Below are positions 36,438 through 46,451 of a stretch of DNA of 64,000 nucleotides, in pieces. This DNA is from Pseudomonadota bacterium. Its GTDB lineage: Bacteria > Pseudomonadota > Gammaproteobacteria > Burkholderiales > Burkholderiaceae_C. The stretch lies in contig JAKOZT010000092.1 of the NCBI GenBank assembly GCA_029779845.1, positions 107,115-171,114 on the forward strand. Direction: 5' to 3'. Every line of letters begins with the position of its first letter. Within the stretch, counting starts at the first letter, position 1. The notes beneath the pieces were generated by a model, which was not told where the DNA came from, made no database searches, and saw only the letters and a program-made list of their open reading frames with translations. A program made the translations under genes and the position numbers.

Positions 36438-38209
36438 GCCGCCCCGCCCGCGTTCGCCGGCGTCAGGGTGCGCGGCATCGCTGCCGCCGCCGTGCCGCTT
36501 TGCAGCGCCGCACGCGCGCCCTGCAAGGCTTCCTGCACCTCGCGCGGGCTGAGTTCCAGCACGCGCGCATAGCGCTGCGACACCTGCTGAATCGCCGCGC
36601 CGATCTTCGCCGCGGGCAGGCGCGTCATCGCATCGACTGCTTCGTTGGCCGCGCTCGCGGCGGCGCGCAGCATGTCGGCATCGCTGTCGGGGTGGCGCAC
36701 CGGCTTGTCGATCGCCAGCCGCCGGATCATGTGCTGCACCTCGTCGCCCAGGCCCCAGTGGCGCGCCACCGCGGCGCCCAGCGATTCGATGTCGACGCCC
36801 AGCACCGCATACGAGGCGGCCGCCTCGCTCAGGCCGGGGTGCCCGCGTTCCTCGGGCTGCGCCGGCGGCAGCGGCTGCATCAGGTGGCGGATCTGCTCGG
36901 CTTCGTCGGGGAAGTGGTACTGCACCAGCAGCCGCCCGAGGTTCTGCATCAGCGCGACGAGGAACACGACCTCGGCGTCGTAGCCCGGCGGGCGCAGTGC
37001 CTGCGCGGCGTGGCCGGCCAGGCGCACCACGTTGACGAGCCGCGCCATCGCCGCGGCGGCGGCCTCGTTCATCGGCCCGGGCCAGACGCGCAGGCCGTTG
37101 GCGGCGTTGCGCACGCCGTCGACGCCGAGCAGCGCGATGGCGCGGCGCAGCGTCAGCACCGCGCCGCTGCCGGCCATCTGCGTGCCGCGCACCTGCGCCG
37201 AGTTGACCTGGCGCAGCAGCTCGAAGGCGAGCGCCACGTCCTGCAGCAGCAGCTCGGCCATCTCGTCGGTGCGCTGCGTGTCGGTGGTCGAGAGCTTGGC
37301 GATGCGCCGCGCGATGCCCGGCAGCGCCGGCAGGTGGCCGACCGTGCGCAGCCGGTCGATCAGCAGCGCGATCGGGTCGCCCTGCCCTTTCTCCTCGACC
37401 TCGCGCCAGCCTTCGAGCGCGCGCAGCAGCGTGCGCGCGTTGAGATAGCGCTGGCGCTCCTGCGAGGCGGTGCAGCGGTTGGCGATGGCGCGCAGGCCCT
37501 CGGGCACCGGCTGCGGCGTGGTCCAGGGCAGGCGCACCAGGTCGCGGCCCTGCGGCGCGAGGCGCGCGATCACCGCGGCGATATCGCTCTCGTCGAGCAC
37601 CGGCGCGCCGGAAAGCAGCTGGTGCAGCAGCACGCCGACGGCGAGCACGTCGCGTTCGGCGTCGCGCTGGGCGCGCAGCGAATGGTCGTCGGACGCGGCC
37701 GGCGGCGCGTCGGCCACGCCGAAGGCGGCCAGCCTCACCTGCCCCTGCGCGCCGACCAGCACGTGGTGCATCTGCAAGTCGTGGTGCGCGATGCCGGCTT
37801 CGTGCGCGAAGGCCAGGCCCTGCAAGGCCTGGCACAGCATCGCCGCGACTTCCAGCGGCGTGGGCGGCGGCTGCTGCGCCAGCCATTCGGCCAGCGTGAC
37901 GCCGAGCGCGCGGTCGACCGCGAGATAAGGCCAGTGGTCCTGCACGCCGACCTCGATCACGTGGGCGAGGTTCGGGTGGTTCAGCCGCGCGGCCTGGCGC
38001 ATCTCGCGCAGGCGCAATTCGAGCGCGGCGGCGTCGGGCGGCTGAACGCGCGGCAGCGTCAGCATCACCTCCTGGCCCAGGCGCGGATCGAAGGCCAGCC
38101 AGGCCATCGTGCCTGCACTCTTGCCCAGCAGCTGGCGCAGCTCGTAGCGGCCGAAGGCGCGCGGCGGGCTGGCACGGGTGGGCGAAACGGGCGTGGCGGA
38201 AGCGGCCAT
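36434..38209 (-). CDS. pseudokinase-HDOD protein
   Basis: 591 residues with the same kinase-HDOD plan as its downstream neighbour, but the kinase site is degraded: the VAVK lysine is Thr51 (EVMLTLP), the HRDLKPSN loop reads HHDLQMHH (142-149) with the metal-binding Asn lost, and DFG is AFG (162-164). An HDOD domain spans roughly 315-520 (LAFELLRQVNSAQV, VALMQNLGRLLVQYHF); the GAF domain is absent. The frame is open to ATGs further upstream, such as 38305, but 38209 fits the homologous start. It may regulate or scaffold the active kinase. Confidence 0.88.
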   Translation of the reverse strand: MAASATPVSPTRASPPRAFGRYELRQLLGKSAGTMAWLAFDPRLGQEVMLTLPRVQPPDAAALELRLREMRQAARLNHPNLAHVIEVGVQDHWPYLAVDRALGVTLAEWLAQQPPPTPLEVAAMLCQALQGLAFAHEAGIAHHDLQMHHVLVGAQGQVRLAAFGVADAPPAASDDHSLRAQRDAERDVLAVGVLLHQLLSGAPVLDESDIAAVIARLAPQGRDLVRLPWTTPQPVPEGLRAIANRCTASQERQRYLNARTLLRALEGWREVEEKGQGDPIALLIDRLRTVGHLPALPGIARRIAKLSTTDTQRTDEMAELLLQDVALAFELLRQVNSAQVRGTQMAGSGAVLTLRRAIALLGVDGVRNAANGLRVWPGPMNEAAAAAMARLVNVVRLAGHAAQALRPPGYDAEVVFLVALMQNLGRLLVQYHFPDEAEQIRHLMQPLPPAQPEERGHPGLSEAAASYAVLGVDIESLGAAVARHWGLGDEVQHMIRRLAIDKPVRHPDSDADMLRAAASAANEAVDAMTRLPAAKIGAAIQQVSQRYARVLELSPREVQEALQGARAALQSGTAAAAMPRTLTPANAGGAA

Positions 38210-38316
38210 CGGTCGTGGCTGGGGGGTCTTGCGTCGATTGGACGCGAGGGCGCTGGTGCGGAAGCGCCGATCAGCGGGGGGAATCCCGGCCAATCGTGGA
38301 ATCATGGGATCGTGGT

Positions 38317-41300
38317 TTAGGCCGACTCGATGAAACGCCCGTCGCCGGCGATGAAGGCGCTGCGCACCACGGCGCCAGGCTGGGCGCGCTGCACCGCCGC
38401 CCGATATGCGGCCAATTGCTCGTGGTAGGCCGGCAGCGCGTCGGGCCGGTGCTCGAGCTTGTAGTCGAGCACCCACCAGGTGGCTACGCCGGCTTCGTCC
38501 AGCAGCACCAGCCGGTCGATGCGCAGCACCGCGCCGCCCAGGCTCACCGGCACTTCGTTGGCGGCCCAGCGCAGAGCATTGGCGTCGAAGAAACGCGCGC
38601 TCGCCGGGTTGGCGAGGATGCGCCCGGCGATGTGCGCCACCTCGGCGGCCGGCGCGCCGAACTCGGCGGCAGCGCCGGCGGCCAGCGTCTCCAGTTCACC
38701 GCCCGCGCCGCTGTGCCACTCCAGCACGCGGTGCACCGCGCTGCCCAGGCGCGAGGCGGGGCTGTCGTCGCTGCCGGCCGGCGCGATCGGCGCGGCCGGC
38801 GCGGCCGGCGCGGCGCTCCAGCGCGGCAGCACGGTCACTTGCGGCGCCGGCTCGGGCCGCGCCGCGGCGTGCTCGGCGGGTTTCTCCGGCCAAGGCTCGG
38901 CCAGCGCCTCGACGCGCCGCCACCAGCTGCCGGCGGCCGCGCTGCGCGGCTCGGTGGCGCTGAACACCAGCGTGCGGCGCGCGCGCGTCATCGCCACGTA
39001 GAGGCCGTTGAGTTCCTCGCGGGCCCGCGCGCGCTGCTCGTCGGCCATCGCGTCGGCCAGTGCGGGCGGCACGTCGCTTTCCTTGTAGACGAAGGCGCAG
39101 CGGCGCGGCGCGGCCTCGTGCACCGGCCAGTCGACCAGCAGCGTGGCGGTGTCGGCGCGGTTCGGCTCGGGGTCGGCGTCCATCACGAACACCACGTCGG
39201 CCTCCAGGCCCTTGGCGCCGTGCACGGTCAGCAGGCGCACCGCGCCGCCGAGGTCGGGCGCCGGCACGGTGATCGTGCGGCGGCGCAATGCGCGCACGAA
39301 GGCATAGGGCGTGGCGTAGCGCCCGCCGTCGAGCGCGAGCGACTGCGCCAGCACCGCGTCGACGGTGGCCAGCGCCACCGCGCGCTGCGCCGCCGGCACG
39401 CGCGCGGCGAGGCGTTCGCGCAACTCGCCCTCGGCGACGATGCGGTCGAGCAGGTCGTGCGGCGGCAGGCGGCGCGCGGCCTGCTGCCAGGCGGCGAGCA
39501 GTTCGCGCGGGCGGGCCAGCGCTTCGCTGTCGCTTGCCATCAGCGCGGCCCACCAGTCGCCGGCGTGATCGGCGCTCGCGCGCTGCGCCAAGGCGAGCAG
39601 GTCGGCATCGGAGACGTCGAACAGCGGACAGCGCAGCGCGCGCGCCAGCGACAGGCGGTGCTGCGGCGAGACCAGCGCGTCGAGCACGGCCACCAGGTCC
39701 TGCGCCTCGGGCGCTTCGATCAGCGTCGCGTCGTCGACCGCGACACAGGGCACGTGGCGGCTTTGCAGCGCCTGCGCCAGCAGCCGCAGCGGCGCACGCT
39801 TGCGCGCCATCACCATCAGCTGGCGCGGCGCGAGGCCGGCGTCGAGCTGCTGGCCGATGGCCTCGGCCACCAGTGCGGCCTCGGCCTCGCGGCGCTGCGT
39901 TTCGGGTTCGCGGCGCGGCTGGGTGAGGCTGTCGCGCCAGACATCTGCTTCCTCGGCGGCAGCCTCTTTCGCCAGCCGCGGCACACGCGGCAGCTTGAAG
40001 AGCGCCGGCGCGCCGTCCGCGTCGACCTCCGTGGTATGGGCGCGAAAGCCGTCGAACTCGCGCTGCGCCTGCGCCGCCTCGAACACCGCGTTGAGCCCTG
40101 CGAGCACGCCCGGCGCGTTGCGCCGCGTGTGATCGCATTCGAGCACGCAGCCGCCCAGCGCTTCGACGACGAAATCGCGCGCCGCGCCGAACACACGCGG
40201 CTCGGCGCGGCGGAAGCGGTAGATGCTCTGCTTCGGGTCGCCGACCACGAACAGCGCCGGCGCGCGCTGCCCGCTCGCGCCGCCGCCGGCGCCCGCGTAG
40301 CCGGCCAGCCAGGCGTGCAGCGCATGCCATTGCAGCGGGCTGGTGTCCTGGAACTCGTCGATCAGCACGTGGCGGATGCGCGCGTCGAGCCGCTCCTGCA
40401 CCCATCCCGACAGCGCGGCATCGCGCAGCAGCGCGAGCGCGCCGTGCTCGAGGTCGTTCATGTCGAGCAGGCCGCGCTCGCGCTTGTAGGCGGCGTATTC
40501 GGCCAGCAGCACACGCGACAGGCGCAGCATGCGCGCGTGTTCGAGGTGGCACTCGTGCTGGTGCTGGCGCGCGGCGATGGTTTCGAGAGCGCCCGCGGTC
40601 TCGCTGAAGCCCGGCACCGCATCGAGCTTGCGCGGCTCGCCCTTGGTGAACAGCGCGGCGATGACGGCGCGGTACAGCGCTGCGGCGTCGGTCAGCGCCA
40701 GGGCCTTCGCGAGGATTTCGCCTTGTTTCGCGGGCCGCGCGCCGCCGCGCAGCAAGGCCTCGGCGAGCTTGGCGAGGTCGTCGCGCCATGCCGCGTTGCC
40801 GACTTCTTCGAGCGGCGCCGGCGCGCCCTCGGGCACCGCCGGCGGCACGCTGTCTTCCAGCACGCCGGCCTGAGCGGCCAACGCCAGCTCGACACGCCGC
40901 TCCAGCACCGCGGCGAACCATTTGTCCGCCTGGTGCCGGCCGCGCAGGCGCAGCAGCTCGGCGTGGTCGGCGCGCAATGCCTCGTCGCGCAGCAGCGCGG
41001 CGTGGAAGCGCCGCATCACCTCGCTGCGGTGGTCGGCGATGTCGAGCAGCAGCTCGCCGTCGGGGTCCAGCCCGATCTCGTCGAGCAGCTCGTAGGGCGC
41101 GGCGCGCAGCAGCTGCGCGAACCAGGCGTGGAAGGTGCGCACCTCGACGGCGCGGCCGCTGTCGAGCACGCGGCGCTGCAGGCCTTTCAATGGCTCCACC
41201 CAGGCCGGCGCGTCGGCAGGCGGCACGCCGCGGGCGATCAGTTCCTCGATGCGCTTCGCGTCGCTGGTCGCGGGCGCCGCGAAGTCGTGCAGCCAGTCGG

Positions 41301-41535
41301 CGAGGCGCTCGCGCATTTCGCCGGCGGCTTTTTTCGTGAAGGTGATCGCCAGGATCTCCTGCGGCTGCGCGCCGGCCAGCAGCGCACGCACGATGCGCGA
41401 CACCAGCATCCAGGTCTTGCCCGCGCCGGCGCAGGCCTCGACGACGACGCTGCGGCGCGGATCGCAGGCGAGCGCGTAGAAGGTCTCGCGCGAAACCGTG
41501 TGCCCATCGGCGCGATAAGCGGGTGCCGCGTTCAT
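38317..41535 (-). CDS. addA: UvrD-type helicase-nuclease, AddA-like
   Basis: 1072 residues. SF1 helicase motifs: Walker A ACAGAGKTW near residue 35, ITFTKKAAGEMRER, LIDEFQDTS, VGDPKQSIYRFR, the GAKGLEADVVF segment and LYVAMTRAR. The C-terminus holds a RecB-family nuclease with the core VLDYK near 1022. Together with the upstream AddB-like protein it should resect DNA ends for RecA at double-strand breaks. The start overlaps addB as ATGA. Long antisense frames on the other strand are shadows. Confidence 0.92.
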   Translation of the reverse strand: MNAAPAYRADGHTVSRETFYALACDPRRSVVVEACAGAGKTWMLVSRIVRALLAGAQPQEILAITFTKKAAGEMRERLADWLHDFAAPATSDAKRIEELIARGVPPADAPAWVEPLKGLQRRVLDSGRAVEVRTFHAWFAQLLRAAPYELLDEIGLDPDGELLLDIADHRSEVMRRFHAALLRDEALRADHAELLRLRGRHQADKWFAAVLERRVELALAAQAGVLEDSVPPAVPEGAPAPLEEVGNAAWRDDLAKLAEALLRGGARPAKQGEILAKALALTDAAALYRAVIAALFTKGEPRKLDAVPGFSETAGALETIAARQHQHECHLEHARMLRLSRVLLAEYAAYKRERGLLDMNDLEHGALALLRDAALSGWVQERLDARIRHVLIDEFQDTSPLQWHALHAWLAGYAGAGGGASGQRAPALFVVGDPKQSIYRFRRAEPRVFGAARDFVVEALGGCVLECDHTRRNAPGVLAGLNAVFEAAQAQREFDGFRAHTTEVDADGAPALFKLPRVPRLAKEAAAEEADVWRDSLTQPRREPETQRREAEAALVAEAIGQQLDAGLAPRQLMVMARKRAPLRLLAQALQSRHVPCVAVDDATLIEAPEAQDLVAVLDALVSPQHRLSLARALRCPLFDVSDADLLALAQRASADHAGDWWAALMASDSEALARPRELLAAWQQAARRLPPHDLLDRIVAEGELRERLAARVPAAQRAVALATVDAVLAQSLALDGGRYATPYAFVRALRRRTITVPAPDLGGAVRLLTVHGAKGLEADVVFVMDADPEPNRADTATLLVDWPVHEAAPRRCAFVYKESDVPPALADAMADEQRARAREELNGLYVAMTRARRTLVFSATEPRSAAAGSWWRRVEALAEPWPEKPAEHAAARPEPAPQVTVLPRWSAAPAAPAAPIAPAGSDDSPASRLGSAVHRVLEWHSGAGGELETLAAGAAAEFGAPAAEVAHIAGRILANPASARFFDANALRWAANEVPVSLGGAVLRIDRLVLLDEAGVATWWVLDYKLEHRPDALPAYHEQLAAYRAAVQRAQPGAVVRSAFIAGDGRFIESA

Positions 41536-44153
41536 GCCGCCTCTCCATCGGGCCAGTGGTCGCGCCGGCACAGGCCGCGCGCCTCGCAGGTCTCGCAGAC
41601 CTCGGCTTCGCCCAGCGCCGGCAGCGGCGCGCCGGCGCGCAGGCGCGCGAATTCGGCGCCGAGTTCGCGCACCAGCACCTCGGCGCTGCGCTGTACCTGC
41701 GGGTGCACGATGGGCTCGATCTTCTCGGCCTGGTCGAGCGGCAGGTAGCAGGCGCGCAGCGGCAGATCGGCCTCGGGCGCGAGCAGCGCGGCATAGACGG
41801 CGAGCTGGGTGTCTTCCAGCGGCCGCTTGACCTTGTCCTTCAGGCGCGCGGCGGACGAGGTCTTGTAGTCGATCAGCTCCAGTGCGCCGCCCAGCTCGAC
41901 GCTGTCGATGCGGTCGATGCGCCCTTCCAGCTCGATGCCGCCGAGGGCCTCGGGGCGGATGCTCAGGGCCCGCTCGCCGGACTGCCAGCGCGCGCCCTCG
42001 GCATCGCGTGCGTGCAGCCAGTCCAGGTACGCCGGCACGAAGCGCGCGAAGCTCGCCGCGTAGGGCAGGAACTCGTCGTCGGCCAGGCTCATTTCGGCCT
42101 GCTGCTGCGCGGCCAGCGCGTGCAGGCGCCCGGCTTCGACCTCCATCGAGGCCGGCTCGCCGCGCTCGCGGTGGAAAGCCAGCAGCACGTTGTGCAGCCA
42201 TGTGCCGTAGTCGCGCTTTTCGATCTCGGCTTCCAGCTCGTCGTCTTCGCGCAGCGAAAGCACATGGCGGGCGAAGAAGCGGTAGGGGCAATCGCGCAAG
42301 GCCTCGACGGCGCTGGCCGAGACGCGCGCGGGCAGCGCCTGGCCGGCCACCGGCAGCGGGCGCGCCAGCGGCTGGGCGGGCAGTGATCGTTGCTCGCGCG
42401 GATCCTGCCATTCGGCGAGCGCGCGGCCTCGCGCCGCGAGGTCGAGCGCGAGGGCTTGCAGCAGCGGGCTGTCGGCCAGCGTTTCGCCGCTGGCATCGGC
42501 ATGGCGGCGCAGCAGCGTGACGTTTGGCAGCGCCAGCGCGTGCAGGAAGGCCAGCGATTCGCGCTCGCGGCGTTGCGCACGGTCGGGCAGTCCGAGCGCC
42601 GCCAGTTCGGCGTCCGACAGCAAGGGATGCGTGGCCGGCGGCGCGCCGAGGTGGCGCTCGTCGGCGCCCGGGCAGACCACCGCGGCGAAGGGCCGCAGCA
42701 TCACTTGCGCGAGCGGCGTGATGACCACCTGCACCGCCTCGGCCGGCGGCGGCGCGGGGCGGAACGTCTCTGCCTCGAAAGCCGCGTCGACCCAGGCGAC
42801 AAAGCCGTCGAGACTCAAGCGTGCCGTGCTGGTCGCTTCGCGCCAGGCGGCCGGCACGGCGCCTTCGGCATCGAGGCGCAGCGCGCGCAGCACCGCGCGG
42901 CCCGCCTCGTCGGCTTCGAGCGAGTCCCAGCCGCCGCAGGCCTGCAAGGCTGCGCGCAAGGCGGCGAGCCAGTCGGCCACCGATTGGCGCGGCGCGCGCA
43001 GCGGGGCCAGGGCAGCGTCGATCTGCGCGACGAAGCCGGCCAGCGCATCGTCGAGCGCGAGCGCCGCGAGGCGTTCGATGCGCCTCACGCCCAGACGCCG
43101 GCAGCGCCGCTCCAGCTCGCGCACGCGCGCATCGGGCTTCGCCACGCCCGGCCACGCGGGCAGCGCCTTCAGCCAGTCGAACAGCGCATCGGTACCGGCG
43201 CGCGGCGCGGCGCTGCGCAGCAGGCTCATCACCAACGCGGCGGCGCGCGTGGTCGAGAGCGTCCAGCCGGTCTCGTCGGCCAGCGGCACGTTCTGGCGTT
43301 CGAGCAGCGCGCGCACGCGCCGCACGAGCTGGCGATCGAGTCCGACCAGCGCCACCGGCGCCTCGCCGCGTTCCAGGTGCGCCAGCACCTGCGCCGCGCT
43401 GCATTGCGCTTCCTGCTCGGCGTCGTCGCAGCGCGCCAGCGCCGGCGGCTCGCGCTGCAGCATCGCACCGGCGAGCGGCGCATCGGCATCGACGAGCAGG
43501 CAGGGTACGGCAGCGGCTTCGAGCAGTGCCTGCGCCAGCGGATCCGCCCCGCCGGCCTGCAAGACGATCCACGCCGAAGGGCGCAGCGCGAAGAGCCGGT
43601 CGGTGTCGGCCTCGCTGGCCTGCGCCGCCCATTCGAGCGCGATGCGTGCCAGCCAGCGCTGCTGCGCACCCGGCCCCGAGGCCGGCGCGAGGCGCTCGCG
43701 CGCGCGCGCCCACCAGGCCTCGCGTCGATCCGGCGCGCAGCCGTGCGCAGCGCGCGCGAAGGCATGCGCGGTCTCGACCAGCGCGGCCACCGCGCGGTCG
43801 AAGCGGCGCAGGTCGCTCTTCGCCAGCGCCTGCCCGATCGCCTGCGCGCGCAGCAGCCGCGCCGCGATCAGCCGGTCGGCGGCCTCGTCGAAGCTCGGCT
43901 GCTGCGCCGAGGCCGCCGGCGCGGGGCCGAGCGAGGCGGCCAGCGTGCGCGAGGTCTCGATGCGCGGCGGCCAGCCCTCGCGGCTCGCGAATGCGGCGCG
44001 CGCCGGCGCCAGCAGCGCGTTGAACGGCAGCAGCACCAGCGCATCGCGCAGCGCCACGCCCTCGCCTTGCGCCCACGCCGCAACCCGCGCGGCCAACGTC
44101 TCCCAGACGGGGCCGTCGACGACGTTCAGGGCGGTTCGCGCTATCGCGGCCAT
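41532..44153 (-). CDS. addB: AddB-like nuclease subunit, PD-(D/E)XK with Fe-S staple
   Basis: 873 residues. The N-terminal region resembles an inactivated helicase fold. The C-terminus has a RecB-type nuclease: [12 protein letters not shown] near 621, LEGRIDRID, and [10 protein letters not shown] cysteine near 622 with [15 protein letters not shown] near 853-863 matches the four-Cys [4Fe-4S] staple of AddB. It starts at 44153, divergent from trxA with 100 bp between. First gene of addB-addA. Confidence 0.9.
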   Translation of the reverse strand: MAAIARTALNVVDGPVWETLAARVAAWAQGEGVALRDALVLLPFNALLAPARAAFASREGWPPRIETSRTLAASLGPAPAASAQQPSFDEAADRLIAARLLRAQAIGQALAKSDLRRFDRAVAALVETAHAFARAAHGCAPDRREAWWARARERLAPASGPGAQQRWLARIALEWAAQASEADTDRLFALRPSAWIVLQAGGADPLAQALLEAAAVPCLLVDADAPLAGAMLQREPPALARCDDAEQEAQCSAAQVLAHLERGEAPVALVGLDRQLVRRVRALLERQNVPLADETGWTLSTTRAAALVMSLLRSAAPRAGTDALFDWLKALPAWPGVAKPDARVRELERRCRRLGVRRIERLAALALDDALAGFVAQIDAALAPLRAPRQSVADWLAALRAALQACGGWDSLEADEAGRAVLRALRLDAEGAVPAAWREATSTARLSLDGFVAWVDAAFEAETFRPAPPPAEAVQVVITPLAQVMLRPFAAVVCPGADERHLGAPPATHPLLSDAELAALGLPDRAQRRERESLAFLHALALPNVTLLRRHADASGETLADSPLLQALALDLAARGRALAEWQDPREQRSLPAQPLARPLPVAGQALPARVSASAVEALRDCPYRFFARHVLSLREDDELEAEIEKRDYGTWLHNVLLAFHRERGEPASMEVEAGRLHALAAQQQAEMSLADDEFLPYAASFARFVPAYLDWLHARDAEGARWQSGERALSIRPEALGGIELEGRIDRIDSVELGGALELIDYKTSSAARLKDKVKRPLEDTQLAVYAALLAPEADLPLRACYLPLDQAEKIEPIVHPQVQRSAEVLVRELGAEFARLRAGAPLPALGEAEVCETCEARGLCRRDHWPDGEAA

Positions 44154-44253
44154 AGGGAAATCGGGCTGCGCCGCGGCGGCGGCGCGAGGGGCTTTATGTC
44201 AGAATCATTGTGCCTCGCCCCTCTCTCGCGAGGCGCTCTCCCGAGGACAAGCC

Positions 44254-44583
44254 ATGAGCAGCGAGCTGATCAAACACATCTCCGATGCGTCGTTCGAAAG
44301 CGACGTGCTGAAGTCCGACAAGCCGGTGCTGGTCGACTACTGGGCCGAATGGTGCGGCCCGTGCAAGATGATCGCGCCCATCCTCGACGAGGTCTCGAAG
44401 GACTACAACGGCCGGCTGCAGATCGCCAAGATGAACGTCGACGAGAACCGCGACGTGCCGGCCAAGTTCGGCATCCGCGGCATCCCGACCTTGATGCTTT
44501 TCAAGGGCGGCCAGCTCGCCGCCACCAAGGTCGGCGCCTTGTCGAAGACCCAGTTGACCGCCTTCCTCGACGGTCATCTATAA
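44254..44583 (+). CDS. trxA: thioredoxin
   Basis: 109 residues with the redox site [10 protein letters not shown] (Cys36 and Cys39 region), the cis-proline RGIPTLMLF, and an N-terminal Asp-containing SFESDVLKS. It reduces protein disulfides with NADPH and thioredoxin reductase. It precedes rho, as in E. coli and many betaproteobacteria. The stop codon TAA overlaps the TATAAT of the probable rho promoter. CAGAAT at about 44199 could be its own -10. Confidence 0.97.
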   Translation: MSSELIKHISDASFESDVLKSDKPVLVDYWAEWCGPCKMIAPILDEVSKDYNGRLQIAKMNVDENRDVPAKFGIRGIPTLMLFKGGQLAATKVGALSKTQLTAFLDGHL

Positions 44584-44584
44584 T
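44554..44584 (+). promoter_or_regulatory. probable rho promoter inside the trxA 3' end
   Basis: TTGACC (44554-44559) and a perfect TATAAT (44579-44584) are separated by 19 bp, slightly longer than optimal. The -10 overlaps the trxA stop codon. Transcription would start near 44591 and give a leader of about 147 nt before rho. Confidence 0.6.
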
Positions 44585-44595
44585 CCCGCCCAATA

Positions 44596-44634
44596 GCGGC
44601 GCCGCCCGGGTCACGAGCCTCCGGGCGGCGCCGC
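44596..44634 (+). promoter_or_regulatory. 14-bp GC hairpin in the rho leader
   Basis: GCGGCGCCGCCCGG (44596-44609) is perfectly complementary to CCGGGCGGCGCCGC (44621-44634) across an 11-base loop. It begins about five bases after the predicted start site. There is no T-run, so it is not a classic terminator. rho is autoregulated through its leader in E. coli; a similar role here is inference. It could also protect the trxA 3' end. Confidence 0.5.
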
Positions 44635-44737
44635 GGCGCAAAGTTCGCCACCACGCCAGCGGCGCGTGGCTCCGGCACCCCACTCCAGCGTCTGCCTTCT
44701 CTCTTCCTCGAAGCCTTGCGCGTTCGCGCACTCCGCC

Positions 44738-46000
44738 ATGCACCTGTCCGAACTGAAAGCGCTCCACGTCTCCGAGCTCATCAAGATGGGCGAAGGCCTG
44801 GAGATCGAGAACGTCGCCCGCATGCGCAAGCAGGAGCTGATGTTCGCGATCATGAAGAAGCGCGCCAAGGGCGGCGAGCAGGTCTTCGGCGACGGCGTGC
44901 TCGAGGTGCTGCCCGACGGCTTCGGCTTCCTGCGCTCGCCCGACACCAGCTACATGGCGTCGACCGACGACATCTACCTCAGCCCGAGCCAGATCCGCCG
45001 CTTCAACCTGCACACCGGCGACGCCATCGAGGGCGAGGTGCGCGTTCCGAAGGACGGCGAGCGCTACTTCGCGCTCGTCAAGGTCGACCGCGTCAACGGC
45101 CTGACCCCGGAGGAGAGCAAGCACAAGATCATGTTCGAGAACTTGACGCCGCTGTTCCCCAAGGAACAGTTCAAGCTCGAACGCGAGATCAAGTCGGAAG
45201 AGAACATCACCGGGCGCATCATCGACCTGATCGCGCCGATCGGCAAAGGCCAGCGCGCGCTGCTCGTCGCGCAGCCCAAGACCGGCAAGACGGTGATGAT
45301 GCAGAACATCGCGCACGCGATCGTCGCCAACCACCCCGACGTCTACCTGATCGTGCTGCTGGTCGACGAGCGCCCCGAGGAAGTGACCGAGATGGTGCGC
45401 ACGGTGCGCGGCGAGGTCATCAGCTCGACCTTCGACGAGCCGGCGGCGCGCCACGTGCAGGTGGCCGAGATGGTGATCGAGCGCGCCAAGCGCCTGGTCG
45501 AACTGAAGAAGGACGTGGTGATCCTGCTCGACTCGATCACCCGCCTCGCGCGCGCCTACAACAATGTGCTGCCCTCGTCGGGCAAGGTGCTCACCGGCGG
45601 CGTCGACGCCAATGCGCTGCAGCGGCCCAAGCGCTTCTTCGGCGCGGCGCGCAACGTCGAGGAAGGCGGCTCGCTGACCATCATCGGCACCGCGCTGATC
45701 GACACCGGCAGCCGCATGGACGAGGTGATCTACGAGGAGTTCAAGGGCACCGGCAACTGCGAGATCCACCTCGATCGCCGCATGGCCGAAAAGCGCGTCT
45801 ACCCCTCGATCCTGATCAACAAGTCGGGCACGCGCCGCGAGGAGCTGCTGCTCAAGCCGGAGATCCTGCAGAAGACCTGGATCCTGCGCAAGCTGCTCTA
45901 CAACATGGACGAGATCGAGGCGATGGAGTTCATCCTCGACAAGATGAAGCAGTCAAAGAACAACCTGGACTTCTTCGACATGATGCGAAGAGGCGGGTAA
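44738..46000 (+). CDS. rho: transcription termination factor Rho
   Basis: 420 residues, standard for proteobacteria. Rho N-domain helices ([19 protein letters not shown]), the cold-shock RNA-binding fold with [20 protein letters not shown], Walker A AQPKTGKT near 178, the Q-loop and R-loop ([15 protein letters not shown]) and the conserved C-terminal MRRGG region are visible. It is a hexameric RNA helicase that ends transcription. The long structured leader fits autoregulation. Confidence 0.98.
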   Translation: MHLSELKALHVSELIKMGEGLEIENVARMRKQELMFAIMKKRAKGGEQVFGDGVLEVLPDGFGFLRSPDTSYMASTDDIYLSPSQIRRFNLHTGDAIEGEVRVPKDGERYFALVKVDRVNGLTPEESKHKIMFENLTPLFPKEQFKLEREIKSEENITGRIIDLIAPIGKGQRALLVAQPKTGKTVMMQNIAHAIVANHPDVYLIVLLVDERPEEVTEMVRTVRGEVISSTFDEPAARHVQVAEMVIERAKRLVELKKDVVILLDSITRLARAYNNVLPSSGKVLTGGVDANALQRPKRFFGAARNVEEGGSLTIIGTALIDTGSRMDEVIYEEFKGTGNCEIHLDRRMAEKRVYPSILINKSGTRREELLLKPEILQKTWILRKLLYNMDEIEAMEFILDKMKQSKNNLDFFDMMRRGG

Positions 46001-46002
46001 GT

Positions 46003-46008
46003 TATACT
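46003..46008 (+). promoter_or_regulatory. TATACT -10 element of rpmE2
   Basis: TATACT lies directly after the rho stop codon, 75 bp before the rpmE2 ATG. No convincing -35 is seen at 17 bp. It allows L31 expression independent of rho. Confidence 0.45.
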
Positions 46009-46083
46009 TCGCGGTTTTCCAGCGTCGGAAAGTGCGTCGAGCGGTTCGGCGTGGCTGCCGAATCAACAACGCAGAGGCGAGTC

Positions 46084-46338
46084 ATGAAAGAAGGCATCCA
46101 CCCCAGCTACCGCGAAGTCTGCTTCGTGGACCTGTCCAACGGTTTCAAGTTCGTCACGCGCTCGACCGTGCAGACGAAGGAAACCATCAAGATGGAAGAC
46201 GGCCGCGAGCTGCCGCTGATGAAGCTGGAAACCACCAGCGAATCGCACCCCTTCTACACCGGCACGCAGAAGAGCGTGGACTCGCTGGGCGGCCGCGTCG
46301 AGAAGTTCCGCAACAAGTTTGCCCACCTGAAGAAGTAA
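46084..46338 (+). CDS. rpmE2: 50S ribosomal protein L31 type B
   Basis: 84 residues, [21 protein letters not shown] and [22 protein letters not shown] being the family signature. Only one cysteine is present, so it is the zinc-free (C-minus) type B form that usually replaces the zinc form under zinc limitation. Here it lies behind rho, a position often held by the main L31 gene. Two hairpin terminators follow. Confidence 0.96.
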   Translation: MKEGIHPSYREVCFVDLSNGFKFVTRSTVQTKETIKMEDGRELPLMKLETTSESHPFYTGTQKSVDSLGGRVEKFRNKFAHLKK

Positions 46339-46365
46339 GCTTCTTCTGCGGCTCGATATGACCAA

Positions 46366-46413
46366 GGCAGCCTCGGCTGCCGCGTGTTGAAAGGCAGCTT
46401 CGGCTGCCTTTTT
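46366..46413 (+). terminator. tandem terminator hairpins after rpmE2
   Basis: The first hairpin is GGCAGC-CTCG-GCTGCC (46366-46381). The second is AAAGGCAGC-TTCG-GCTGCCTTT (46390-46411) with a UUCG-type tetraloop, followed by TT. The second is a strong intrinsic terminator. The shared core GGCAGC/GCTGCC suggests duplication. Confidence 0.88.
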
Positions 46414-46451
46414 CATTGCATGATGCGCCCCGACCCGACGCGCCCCCGCCC

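Noticed and set aside
36434..38476. Longer start of the pseudokinase gene (up to 680 residues)
   Set aside because: The added N-terminus is Arg/Ala-rich and lies in a spacer; the kinase fold begins soon after the ATG at 38209.
38215..41748. A 1177-codon plus-strand open frame opposite addA
   Set aside because: Same shadow composition; the minus strand has all UvrD/AddA motifs.
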